64,000 nucleotides of DNA, from positions 1-64,000 of the forward strand of contig JBFHIJ010000007.1 in assembly GCA_041596515.1 (NCBI GenBank), read 5' to 3'. Under the pieces are notes generated by a model. That model was given only the letters and a program-made list of their open reading frames with translations. It did no database searches and was not told the origin of the DNA. Position numbers and translations under genes: made by a program. Of this stretch, positions 45,457 to 53,893 are shown piece by piece (position 1 is the stretch's first letter; the number at the start of each line of letters is the position of its first letter). The stretch is from JBFHIJ01 sp041596515 (lineage in GTDB: Bacteria > Bacteroidota > Ignavibacteria > Kapaibacteriales > UBA2268).

Positions 45457-46254
45457 ATGGGTATATCTAACACAAGTAAAAACAAGGCCGCAAAAGTTTA
45501 TTATTTTTTAATTCCGGCTATACTTGTATCTCTACTTATAATCTCATTGCAGTTAATAGCACTTGCTGACGAAAGAGTCGAAATAAACTCTGAGTTAGTA
45601 GATAGCAGGGATGTCATCAGCAACGATGAAATATTACATCAGATAGACATCAGTAACGAACTTATTTACGACACGACAGGCATAGCTTCTCACTATGCTA
45701 AAAGATTTCACAAAAGGAAGACGGCTAATGGCGAAAGATTTAATATGTTTAAATTATCTGCTGCCCACAGAAATTTGCCATTTGGAACTATACTAAGAGT
45801 TACTAACTTAGAAACAAACAAAAAGGTACTTGTTAGAATAAATGACCGAGGCCCATTTGTCAGAAAAAGAATTTTAGATTTATCTTACGAATCAGCTAAA
45901 TCTATAGAAGGCATGGGACTTCCTAAAGTAAAACTAGAAGGTTTTATTGATAAAAGATTTAAGATTAGAGACATTAAAGATTCTAGTCAAAATTATTATT
46001 ATGCTTATTCTTACAACAAAGATTTGATGTGTATACCTGAGAATTTTGTTACCATCAGCGATACACTCAACAATTTTAATCAAGCAGTGGAAAAATATGA
46101 CCAATTAGATGACGAAGACACTTTCTTATTTGTTCATGCAGGTAAAAAAGTAAAAAGACAAACTCGTAAATCTGATTCAATATACTTTATCGGTAAAATC
46201 GATAAAACAAAATTAGAGCAATTCAAACAAGAAATATTGATTGCCGGAATATAG
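45457..46254 (+). CDS. RlpA-like septal/peptidoglycan-associated protein
   Basis: A 265-residue protein with one N-terminal membrane helix (VYYFLIPAILVSLLIISLQLIALA) and a double-psi beta-barrel domain of the RlpA type: TGIASHYAKRFHKRKTANGE, LSAAHRNLPFGTILRVTN, RINDRGPFVRKRILDLSYES. The GIASHY, RTANGE-like and NDRGPF motifs are intact. Active RlpA proteins cleave naked glycan strands, but not all family members do. The C-terminal 100 residues are extra and polar, without a SPOR domain. Monocistronic, followed by a terminator. Confidence 0.88.
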   Translation: MGISNTSKNKAAKVYYFLIPAILVSLLIISLQLIALADERVEINSELVDSRDVISNDEILHQIDISNELIYDTTGIASHYAKRFHKRKTANGERFNMFKLSAAHRNLPFGTILRVTNLETNKKVLVRINDRGPFVRKRILDLSYESAKSIEGMGLPKVKLEGFIDKRFKIRDIKDSSQNYYYAYSYNKDLMCIPENFVTISDTLNNFNQAVEKYDQLDDEDTFLFVHAGKKVKRQTRKSDSIYFIGKIDKTKLEQFKQEILIAGI

Positions 46255-46255
46255 C

Positions 46256-46288
46256 AAAAGAGAGGCATTGTATGTCTCTCTTTTTTCT
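46256..46288 (+). terminator. Rho-independent terminator after the RlpA-like gene
   Basis: AAAAGAGAGGCAT pairs with ATGTCTCTCTTTT around TGT (one wobble), and six or more T follow, 1 bp after the stop codon. Confidence 0.85.
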
Positions 46289-46433
46289 TATATTTGTGTA
46301 TCCATTTTTATTGCCTTAGTATTAATTTGTAATAAGTGGTTTATACTTGACTTAAAATCTTTTGTTCACATCCAAAGCTTTATTATCTTAGTAGTAATTG
46401 CAAAATCTATATTTAATATTAGGAGTTATTAAA

Positions 46434-47933
46434 GTGCGTAAATATCTTATTTATTTGCTCGTTCTTTTTGGTGGTGCTATCCTTACACAAAGTTTCCAAT
46501 GTGCTTCCATGAATGTTTCTTCTGCAAAAAACCAAATTAAGCAAAAGAATTATACTAAAGCCATTGAGCTCTTGAACAAAGAGTTGAAGGTCAATCCAAC
46601 CAGCGAAGCTGCTTTGGATTTGCTATACGAGGTTTATGACAAGACTAATCAAACTGAAAAACAACTTGACATTTTAGGTAAATGGGAAAAAGCAGCTAAA
46701 GAACCAAAAGATCAACAACAAGTATCACTGAAAAGATATCAACTTTGGGCTAAATGCTATTCCTCTACTATTAGCTATTATAATAAGGGCATTCAAGATA
46801 AGAAGTATTTAGATTCTGCTCTTTACTTCTCTGATATGGGAATCAAAACAAAGCCTAATAGCACTTTGCTGTATCCTATAAAAGGTACTATTTTAGAAAA
46901 TATGAATAAACAAACTGAAGCTTTGAAAGTCTTTAAAGATTATGTAGAGCTTATTTCACCAAGATTAGACATCATGTCTTCTAAAAAATTATATATCGGT
47001 ACTGAAAGATCCGAAATAATTAGTACTTTAGGTCAGCCAAAAGATACTAAAACTACTTTAAAACCAGGAAGTCAAGATTCTATAATAGTTGACGTTTTTG
47101 AAATTAATGGTAAAGAAGCATACCTTGGATTTGAAAAGAAATTTATGGACGATAAAGCATCCTTTTTCTCTTTTAAATACGACATGCCTGAAAATTGGTT
47201 AGAGCAAGAAAAATATGCAGCTGAGGAATTTGATATTTCTCCGTTAAGCAGATTAGCTGATATTAGTTTTAAAAGTGAAAATTTTGATGACGCAATTAAA
47301 TATGCCCAAATGATGCAAAAAACAAATCCGAATGATGCTCAACTTAATAAATTTATCATCGCATGCTACCAAAGAGCAGGCAAAATTGACCAAGCTCTCG
47401 AAAAAATGAAATCTAGGATACAAGAAGATCCACAAGATTATCAAACAAGAACTCAATATGCTGATTTATTAGCTAACGAACAAAAAACTGAAGAAGCTAT
47501 CTATCAATATAAACAAGCCCTCGCTGTTGAACCATCTTATGCGTTTGCTTTGAGAAACCTTGCCTCTTCATATAAAAATCTTGCTTCAAATCTTCAGAAG
47601 AAAGAAAATGAAAAGTACGATCAAGATTCAAAATATGAAAGAGATTTTACTGAAGTAAAAGAAGTGTTGACTCAATCCGCTGAGTCTTTTGAAGCTGCTT
47701 TAAATACTAAAGAGTTTAAAGGTGATCCTATCATAATAGCTGAATTAGTAAACATATATGACTACCAAGACAATAAAGCTAAACTCAAAGAATACTTGAC
47801 TCAGCTGGAAGCTTTAGAAAGTACAATTACTGATGAAGCTGATAAACAAGCGTATTATTTGCAATTGGTAAGAATTTATAGTAATCTTAAAGAAACAGAA
47901 AAACTAAAAGCTATACAGGCAAAAATAAAATAA
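46434..47933 (+). CDS. TPR-repeat lipoprotein-like protein
   Basis: A 499-residue protein. I start at the GTG at 46434 because AGGAG lies 8 bp upstream and the resulting leader (YLIYLLVLFGGAILTQSFQC) is a membrane or lipoprotein signal with possible lipidated Cys. An ATG frame from 46398 adds 12 residues that read as noncoding. About eight TPR-type helices pairs are seen (YTKAIELLNKELKVNPTSEA, SRLADISFKSENFDDAIKYA, EEAIYQYKQALAVEPSYAFA). A middle region (about 180-270) is not TPR (YIGTERSEIISTLGQPKDTK) and resembles a BamE/SmpA-like strand pattern only weakly. Role probably scaffold in the envelope. Confidence 0.75.
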   Translation: MRKYLIYLLVLFGGAILTQSFQCASMNVSSAKNQIKQKNYTKAIELLNKELKVNPTSEAALDLLYEVYDKTNQTEKQLDILGKWEKAAKEPKDQQQVSLKRYQLWAKCYSSTISYYNKGIQDKKYLDSALYFSDMGIKTKPNSTLLYPIKGTILENMNKQTEALKVFKDYVELISPRLDIMSSKKLYIGTERSEIISTLGQPKDTKTTLKPGSQDSIIVDVFEINGKEAYLGFEKKFMDDKASFFSFKYDMPENWLEQEKYAAEEFDISPLSRLADISFKSENFDDAIKYAQMMQKTNPNDAQLNKFIIACYQRAGKIDQALEKMKSRIQEDPQDYQTRTQYADLLANEQKTEEAIYQYKQALAVEPSYAFALRNLASSYKNLASNLQKKENEKYDQDSKYERDFTEVKEVLTQSAESFEAALNTKEFKGDPIIIAELVNIYDYQDNKAKLKEYLTQLEALESTITDEADKQAYYLQLVRIYSNLKETEKLKAIQAKIK

Positions 47934-47971
47934 TTTGTTTTTTGTTAATCACAAACTAAAAGAGAAATGAC

Positions 47972-48304
47972 ATGGCAGACAAAAAGAACAGCCCGGAACA
48001 AAAAGGTCAACAAATCAATATCGAGCTAAGCGGACCTGAAGCACAAGGAATTTATTCTAACTTAGCAATAATTTCACATTCAAATGCTGAATTTGTTATA
48101 GATTTTACTCGTATTTTACCGGGTGTACCTACTGCAAAAGTTCACTCCAGAATCATCATGACTCCGCAGCATGCCAAAATGATGTTTAAAGCTTTGGGTG
48201 AAAATCTTGCTAAATACGAAGGAGTTCACGGCGAAATAAAAGCAGACACTCCAAAAGTTGAAGATTTACCCGAATTTTCAGGTAAAACATCAAAAGTAAA
48301 TTAG
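47972..48304 (+). CDS. DUF3467 domain protein
   Basis: A 110-residue soluble protein. The central 70 residues (INIELSGPEAQGIYSNLAII, then EFVIDFTRILPGVPTAKVHS and MTPQHAKMMFKALGENLAKYE) match the layout of DUF3467 proteins, small conserved proteins of unknown role found in Bacteroidota and other phyla. The N- and C-termini are charged tails. It is 38 bp after the TPR gene and may be cotranscribed. A terminator follows. Confidence 0.85.
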   Translation: MADKKNSPEQKGQQINIELSGPEAQGIYSNLAIISHSNAEFVIDFTRILPGVPTAKVHSRIIMTPQHAKMMFKALGENLAKYEGVHGEIKADTPKVEDLPEFSGKTSKVN

Positions 48305-48335
48305 TTTGAAAATTTATTAAATTTTCTTACGTTAC

Positions 48336-48364
48336 AAGGGGCATACAATGCCCCTTTTTTTATT
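48336..48364 (+). terminator. Rho-independent terminator
   Basis: AAGGGGCAT pairs with ATGCCCCTT around ACA, with a T run, ending the DUF3467 transcript. Confidence 0.88.
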
Positions 48365-48378
48365 TATTCGAGATTAGT

Positions 48379-50097
48379 ATGTTTGCAGGAAATTATGTTC
48401 TTATTTTGCATACCCACCTTCCCTGGGTATTGAATCACGGGAATTGGCCTCACGGAGAAGATTGGATAACGGAGGCAGTTGCCGAATGCTACATCCCTCT
48501 GCTTAACGTTTTCAATGATTTAATTGCTAAGGGCATATTACCAAAAGTAACTCTTGATATTTCACCGGTTCTATGCGAACAGCTTGAACACCCGGATTTT
48601 AAAAACAAGTTTATCAAATATTGTGACGAAAAAATTGCGGATGCCAAAAAAGACAATCAAGATTTCAAATCATGGGGTTATGATCCTCATCATATCTATT
48701 TGAGTGAATACTGGCAAAACTGGTACTCTGAAAGAAAACATGATTTTATCTCCAAATACAATGCATCTATAGTAAAATCACTAAAAACTTTACAAGATGA
48801 TGGTGCTATAGAAATTATGACTTGTGGGGCTACTCATGGATACTTTCCTCTTCTTGCAACTGAAGAAAGCATTCATCTGCAGGTGAAACTTGCTGTAGAA
48901 AATTACAGAAAGCATTTTGGAAGAGAACCACGTGGTATATGGCTACCAGAATGTGCATATCGTCCGAGCTACGAATGGAAATCTTTTATACCTGTGGCTC
49001 CTTATAATGAGAATAGACTTAGGCCAGGTGTTGAAAATATCATTTCACAGTACGGTATCAAATATTTTGTCACAGATCAGAAGTTATTAGAAGACTCTTA
49101 CCCGGTGGGTAAGTATTTAGATGATCAAAACGAACATTTTATTTCTATCGACGACGAAGGTTTCCAGCATACTCCGTGGAGTTTTGACAGAGATCCTTTA
49201 AGAGTGTATGAAGTTAGTTCATCAGATGAAGTACAATATGGAACAGCTGCCATTTTCACAAGGCATAGAGATATATCTATGCAGGTATGGAGTGGAGAAG
49301 TAGGCTATCCCGGTCAGCCCGACTATTTAGATTTCCATAAAAAACAGTTAGGCTCCATGCTTAGGTACTGGCGAGTTACAGATAGTAAAGCTGATATGAT
49401 GTACAAACAACTGTACCATCCTGACTGGACTGCTGAAAAAGTAGACTTACAAGCAAATCACTTTATCCATCATATAGAAAACACTCTGAACTTTTTTAAA
49501 AATAAGACCGGAATAGAAGGTGCTGTTTGCACTCCTTTTGATACAGAGCTGTTTGGTCATTGGTGGTTCGAAGGACCCGAGTTTTTAAGACATGTTTTAG
49601 AAGGGATATCTAAATCACCTTATGTAAATACTGCTACTGCTCACGAACAGTATATAAAAGAAAATGCAAAAGATGTTATTCACTTACCCGAAGGTTCTTG
49701 GGGTGAAAACAACACCCACGAAGTGTGGATGAATAAAGATACCAAATGGACTTGGGAGCAAATTTACAACAGTGAACTACGCTTCTCTAATTTGATTTCT
49801 AACTTAGAGATTGATGCTCTAAATAAATTAGAAGAAAGAATATTGAAACAAGCCCTAAGAGAATTATTACTTATGCAAGCAAGTGACTGGCAGTTCCTGA
49901 TTCACACTAAAAGTGCTACCGATTACGCAGAGCAAAGATTTTTCTATCATAATTCTGATTTCAATAAATTGTGTTCGCTATTTGAGGAGTTTAAAAGTAG
50001 CAAAACTCTCTCTCCTACTGAACTTTCTTACCTGCTAAATGTAGAAAATAGAAATTCATTATTTGAAGAGCTCAATCTAAAATGGTGGACTAAATAA
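48379..50097 (+). CDS. GH57-family alpha-glucan branching/amylase-like enzyme (DUF1957)
   Basis: A 572-residue cytoplasmic GH57 enzyme. The first strand motif HTHLPW (residues 11-16) carries the conserved His. WLPECAYRP contains the probable nucleophile Glu191, and TPFDTELFGHWW contains the probable acid Asp388, followed by the DUF1957 C-terminal helical domain. The layout matches the GH57 group that includes 1,4-alpha-glucan branching enzymes and AmyC-like proteins. It probably acts in glycogen metabolism. Branching versus hydrolysis cannot be told here. It is followed 48 bp later by a Wzx-type flippase gene with its own promoter element. Confidence 0.85.
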   Translation: MFAGNYVLILHTHLPWVLNHGNWPHGEDWITEAVAECYIPLLNVFNDLIAKGILPKVTLDISPVLCEQLEHPDFKNKFIKYCDEKIADAKKDNQDFKSWGYDPHHIYLSEYWQNWYSERKHDFISKYNASIVKSLKTLQDDGAIEIMTCGATHGYFPLLATEESIHLQVKLAVENYRKHFGREPRGIWLPECAYRPSYEWKSFIPVAPYNENRLRPGVENIISQYGIKYFVTDQKLLEDSYPVGKYLDDQNEHFISIDDEGFQHTPWSFDRDPLRVYEVSSSDEVQYGTAAIFTRHRDISMQVWSGEVGYPGQPDYLDFHKKQLGSMLRYWRVTDSKADMMYKQLYHPDWTAEKVDLQANHFIHHIENTLNFFKNKTGIEGAVCTPFDTELFGHWWFEGPEFLRHVLEGISKSPYVNTATAHEQYIKENAKDVIHLPEGSWGENNTHEVWMNKDTKWTWEQIYNSELRFSNLISNLEIDALNKLEERILKQALRELLLMQASDWQFLIHTKSATDYAEQRFFYHNSDFNKLCSLFEEFKSSKTLSPTELSYLLNVENRNSLFEELNLKWWTK

Positions 50098-50105
50098 TAT
50101 TTATT

Positions 50106-50113
50106 TAAATTTG
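50106..50113 (+). promoter_or_regulatory. Bacteroidota-type -7 element for the flippase-glf pair
   Basis: TAAATTTG matches TAnnTTTG and lies 32 bp before the flippase ATG. Confidence 0.45.
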
Positions 50114-50145
50114 CCATTGCTCTTTTTGACAATTTTTGGAATCTA

Positions 50146-51561
50146 ATGGTATCCTCTCATAAAATTTTAAAAAACATACTCTCTTTGTCTGTAGCTGAGG
50201 CTGCAAGCAAAGGGATTATGTTTATTACTACAGCATACTTAGCAAGGACACTGCTTGATAATAACTTTGGTATTATTGGCTTTTCTAACAGTGTAATTGT
50301 CTATTTCTTGATGATTGTAAACCTCGGATTTAATACACTTGGCACTCGTGAGGTAGCAAGTTCTAAAACTGAAACAGAAAGAAATCGCCTTGTTAATGGA
50401 ATTTTGACAATAAGAACCCTATTGTCATTTTTTGCGGCTGTATGTGTTTTCATATTCCCGTTTTTACTTGATAAACCTGATGTTTATAAATATGCAATTT
50501 GGGCAACAGGCTTGACATTATTTTCTCAGGCAACTATGCTTGATTGGTATTATCAGGGCATAGAGAAGATGGAAGTCCTCGCTATCAGGCAGCTTGTTAC
50601 CGGGCTGGTAAATTTAACCGGAGTAATGTTATTAGTTCATAGCCCTGATGATGTGATAATAGCACTTTTGATAAATAGCACAGCGGCATTGGTTAATGCT
50701 GTTTGGATGATATTATATTATACAAAAACCACAGGTAAAATTAAGATTTCTTTTGATATCCCGCTTTGGAAGAAACTCATTAAGCCGGCTCTACCTATCA
50801 CTTTCTCAAATTTTTTTGTCACATTGCTCAATACTTTCAATATTCTGATATTAGGTATTTACTTTACTGATGCTTCACTTGCCGGACAGTACAACGCAGC
50901 TTTTAAAATAATGGTGTTTGCTATATTGCCTACAGCAATTATACAAGGTGCATTTTTTCCTGTTCTTTCTAAGTCTTACGGTACAGTAGATTTTATAAGA
51001 GTTGCTAAAAAGTATTCGGTACTGATTTTTATTACAGGTGCTATAGTCTCTGCAGGTTTTTATACTTTTGCTGATTTTATAATTTTAACTGCATTTTCCG
51101 CGGAGTATACCCTAGCTATTGACATCATGAAGATATTGATGCTGACTTCTTTCATAGTCTACGTCAACACTTCTCTGTCTCCCCAGCTTATTGCAATTAA
51201 AAAGGAGAAATCTATGATGTACGCTATGGGTATTGGGGCTATCATCAGTGTAGTGCTTAATATAATATTAATTCCAAAATATGGTGCGATTGGTGCCGCT
51301 TGGGTAACCGTTCTATCCGAATTAACGTTACTTATTGGTTTATCTATTGCATATTATGTAGCTATAAAGAAAATATTTCTATTAGATATGTTAAAAGCAT
51401 TGGCTTTAGCTGTCATATCCTCTTATTTAGGATATTTCTTAAACACCTATGGAATGCATGAGATAATAGCAGGAATAATCAGTTTTGTTATTTTTCTTGG
51501 CTTAAATATCTTAACAAAAACATTTACTATTGCTGAAGTAAAAGGATATTTTATAAAATGA
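50146..51561 (+). CDS. Wzx-like lipid-linked oligosaccharide flippase
   Basis: A 471-residue polytopic protein with about 14 membrane helices of the MOP superfamily polysaccharide transporter type. The N-terminus (ILSLSVAEAASKGIMFITTA) and PKYGAIGAAWVTVLSELTLL near the end are typical of Wzx flippases. It should turn a lipid-linked sugar repeat from the inner to the outer leaflet. It overlaps glf by 4 bp (ATGA), so the two are coupled. This suggests that a galactofuranose-bearing glycan is the load. No glycosyltransferase is adjacent. Confidence 0.88.
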   Translation: MVSSHKILKNILSLSVAEAASKGIMFITTAYLARTLLDNNFGIIGFSNSVIVYFLMIVNLGFNTLGTREVASSKTETERNRLVNGILTIRTLLSFFAAVCVFIFPFLLDKPDVYKYAIWATGLTLFSQATMLDWYYQGIEKMEVLAIRQLVTGLVNLTGVMLLVHSPDDVIIALLINSTAALVNAVWMILYYTKTTGKIKISFDIPLWKKLIKPALPITFSNFFVTLLNTFNILILGIYFTDASLAGQYNAAFKIMVFAILPTAIIQGAFFPVLSKSYGTVDFIRVAKKYSVLIFITGAIVSAGFYTFADFIILTAFSAEYTLAIDIMKILMLTSFIVYVNTSLSPQLIAIKKEKSMMYAMGIGAIISVVLNIILIPKYGAIGAAWVTVLSELTLLIGLSIAYYVAIKKIFLLDMLKALALAVISSYLGYFLNTYGMHEIIAGIISFVIFLGLNILTKTFTIAEVKGYFIK

Positions 51562-52676
51562 AATTTGATTACTTAATCGTTGGAGCCGGTTTTGCTGGCA
51601 GTGTTCTTGCAGAAAGACTAGCTACTAAGTTAGATAAAAAAGTTTTAGTTGTAGACAAAAGATTCCACATCGGCGGTAATTGTTATGATTATCCCAATGA
51701 ACATGGAATTTTAATTCACAAATATGGTCCTCATATTTTCCATACTCAATCCAAAAAAGTATGGGACTATCTATCTGAGTTTACAGAATGGTACCCTTAT
51801 TACCACCAAGTACTAGCTGACGTAGAAGGTACTAAAGTGCCTGTTCCGTTCAATTTTAATTCTATATATTCTGTTTTTCCCAATAACTATGCATCTAAAC
51901 TTGAAAATCTTCTTTTAGACAAATATGGATATGGCATTAAAGTTCCTATTCTAAAATTGATGGGAAATGAGAATAAAGACTTAAAATTCCTTGCAGACTA
52001 TATATATAAGCATGTCTTTGTGGGCTATACTATGAAACAATGGGGGCTTAAACCTGAAGAAATTGACTTTAGTGTTACAGCGAGAGTACCTGTATACACT
52101 AGCAGAGACAACAGATACTTCCAAGATGCCTATCAAGGCATACCTCGCCATGGATATACTAAGATATTTGAATCTATGCTTAGACATCCAAATATTCATA
52201 TTCTACTAAAAACGGATTATAAAGACATTTTAGAAGATATTAAATTCGATAAATTGATTTATACAGGTGCACTTGATAATTTCTTTGACAAATTGCACGG
52301 AGAGCTTCCTTATCGTTCTCTAAATTTTGATTTGCAGACTTATGAAACAGGAAAATTCCAAGAAGTTGCCCAAGTAAATTATCCTAACACACAAGATTAT
52401 ACAAGAATCACTGAATTTGCTCATTTCTTGCCACCTAAGAGCTCTAAAACAACTGTTGCTTATGAGTATCCAACTCAGTATAAAGAAGGCTTAAACGACC
52501 CATACTACCCTATTCCGAATGAAGAAAATCATAAACGCTTCGAACTATATAAAAAAGAAGCAGAAAAACTTAAAAATACATTCTTTGTTGGTAGATTAGC
52601 TGAATATAAATATTATAATATGGATCAAATCGTCGGAGTCGCACTGATGGAGTTTGAGAAGAATCATTCACACTAA
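51558..52676 (+). CDS. glf: UDP-galactopyranose mutase
   Basis: Converts UDP-galactopyranose to UDP-galactofuranose with reduced FAD. The 372-residue protein has the FAD motif GAGFAGSVLAERLA at 8-21, GGNCYDYPNEHG, the KYGPHIFHT loop and GYTMKQWG with the typical active-site Trp region. The C-terminal segment EYKYYNMDQIVGVAL carries the FAD-contact Tyr and Met-Asp-Gln motif. UDP-Galf is a donor for furanose glycans. It overlaps the flippase gene by 4 bp and is followed by a strong terminator. Identification is secure. Confidence 0.97.
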   Translation: MKFDYLIVGAGFAGSVLAERLATKLDKKVLVVDKRFHIGGNCYDYPNEHGILIHKYGPHIFHTQSKKVWDYLSEFTEWYPYYHQVLADVEGTKVPVPFNFNSIYSVFPNNYASKLENLLLDKYGYGIKVPILKLMGNENKDLKFLADYIYKHVFVGYTMKQWGLKPEEIDFSVTARVPVYTSRDNRYFQDAYQGIPRHGYTKIFESMLRHPNIHILLKTDYKDILEDIKFDKLIYTGALDNFFDKLHGELPYRSLNFDLQTYETGKFQEVAQVNYPNTQDYTRITEFAHFLPPKSSKTTVAYEYPTQYKEGLNDPYYPIPNEENHKRFELYKKEAEKLKNTFFVGRLAEYKYYNMDQIVGVALMEFEKNHSH

Positions 52677-52706
52677 AAAAGGAGGCTAAATCAGCCTCCT
52701 TTTTTA
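52675..52706 (+). terminator. Rho-independent terminator after glf
   Basis: A perfect 13-bp stem, AAAAAAGGAGGCT at 52675-52687 with its complement at 52693-52705, closes a 5-nt loop. It begins at the stop codon and can also act for the convergent gene at 52746. Confidence 0.92.
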
Positions 52707-52745
52707 CAAATTCTTTCATACATATATGTATTTTAGTTTTACTAT

Positions 52746-53156
52746 TTATCTATCAATTTGTGTGATATTAATAGTAATTGGAGACAAACTAATTAATTCT
52801 TCTCTTTTAATACCATTAATAGTAACCACACAAAGATAATCTCCCGAATCTACAAGATTACCTTCATCATTGTCTCTATCCCATATCAAACTCAATTTTC
52901 CTGACTTAGCATTACCGTTAAATAAAACTTTAACTTGCTGGCCGTCTTTAGATTGTATTGATACATTAACTTTGGACTCTTTTGTTAAAGTCTGCGAAAT
53001 CTGATAATAATAATTCGATTCAGAATGCAAAGAGTAGCTTGGTGCACTTGGCATATCCATCACTTTTTTGACTGACAAATCTACAGAAATATTGTTTTGA
53101 GCAAAAACTGTAGAAAAGGACAAAAGAGAATATATAAGCAAGATTAAATATTTCAT
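52746..53156 (-). CDS. Small secreted protein with FlgD-like Ig fold
   Basis: A 136-residue exported protein. The ATG ending at 53156 is preceded by GGAG and gives the leader YLILLIYSLLSFSTVFAQ. The mature part resembles a FlgD-type Ig-like repeat: VNVSIQSKDGQQVKVLF, GKLSLIWDRDNDEGNLVDSG with DYLCVV next. This is the pattern used in T9SS-type and FlgD extensions. It is not followed by a sorting domain. It lies between the glf terminator and the RsbW-like gene upstream. Function unknown. Confidence 0.65.
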   Translation of the reverse strand: MKYLILLIYSLLSFSTVFAQNNISVDLSVKKVMDMPSAPSYSLHSESNYYYQISQTLTKESKVNVSIQSKDGQQVKVLFNGNAKSGKLSLIWDRDNDEGNLVDSGDYLCVVTINGIKREELISLSPITINITQIDR

Positions 53157-53230
53157 GTAAACTCCATATATTTTTAGTTGTAACAAATATATAAAGTTCG
53201 TATGTAAAAAACTTCAGTATTAATACTGAT

Positions 53231-53650
53231 TTATAGTGGTTTATACTTTTTCAGTGTTAAATAGTTCTTTCCATCTAAGTATTTATAGCTAACTAAATCC
53301 ATTAATTGCTTGACTAAAAAGAGTCCCAGTCCCCCTATTTCACGTTCTTCTGCATGCACCATCAAGTTTGGACTAACAGCTCCCAAAGGATTAAAAGGCA
53401 CTGCATCATCAACTATTGTAATTTCCGTCGCAGAATCATCTATCTTAAAATATATATCAATATCGTGATTAGGTTTATTTTTAAACCCATACGTTACAAT
53501 ATTTGTAAATATTTCTTCTAATACTAAATTAATATTAAAAAACTGCTCTTTGAAAATAATACCCTTCTCAAGCATTGATTCCATTTCCAAATTTAGCTTT
53601 TCTATATCTTTAATGCTACTACTTAGCTGTATTTTATGTTCTTGAGTCAT
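53231..53650 (-). CDS. RsbW-like anti-sigma factor kinase, second copy
   Basis: A 139-residue GHKL ATPase of the RsbW/SpoIIAB type. N-box INLVLEEIFTNIVTYGF, G1 IVDDAVPFNPL and G2 GGLGLFLVKQLMD are present. It is more distant from the copy at 17275 than a recent duplicate would be. There is no STAS, PP2C or sigma gene adjacent, so its partner lies elsewhere; the REC-PP2C protein at 42863-44077 belongs to the same type of pathway. It is likely a kinase of an STAS protein. Confidence 0.85.
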   Translation of the reverse strand: MTQEHKIQLSSSIKDIEKLNLEMESMLEKGIIFKEQFFNINLVLEEIFTNIVTYGFKNKPNHDIDIYFKIDDSATEITIVDDAVPFNPLGAVSPNLMVHAEEREIGGLGLFLVKQLMDLVSYKYLDGKNYLTLKKYKPL

Positions 53651-53893
53651 TTGTGAAATATTTATTGTATAAAGTGATTTTACAAAATATAAAATTTGTT
53701 CGTTTTAATATCAATATTTTTCTAATAAATATATCCCTATCGTTTCAAAAGCTTTTGTGTAGATTTCTTTACTTAATATCTTTCCAAACCAACCAAATAA
53801 AGTTATAAACTTAGTGAACATTTAACATACAACTTATTTGCTCTTTACCTTCCTTGTGTAAATTGAAACATTACTACTATTATTGGAGGTACA

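Noticed and set aside
46241..46432. 63-codon hydrophobic frame between the RlpA-like and TPR genes
   Set aside because: It overlaps the RlpA-like stop and the terminator hairpin, with no ribosome site.
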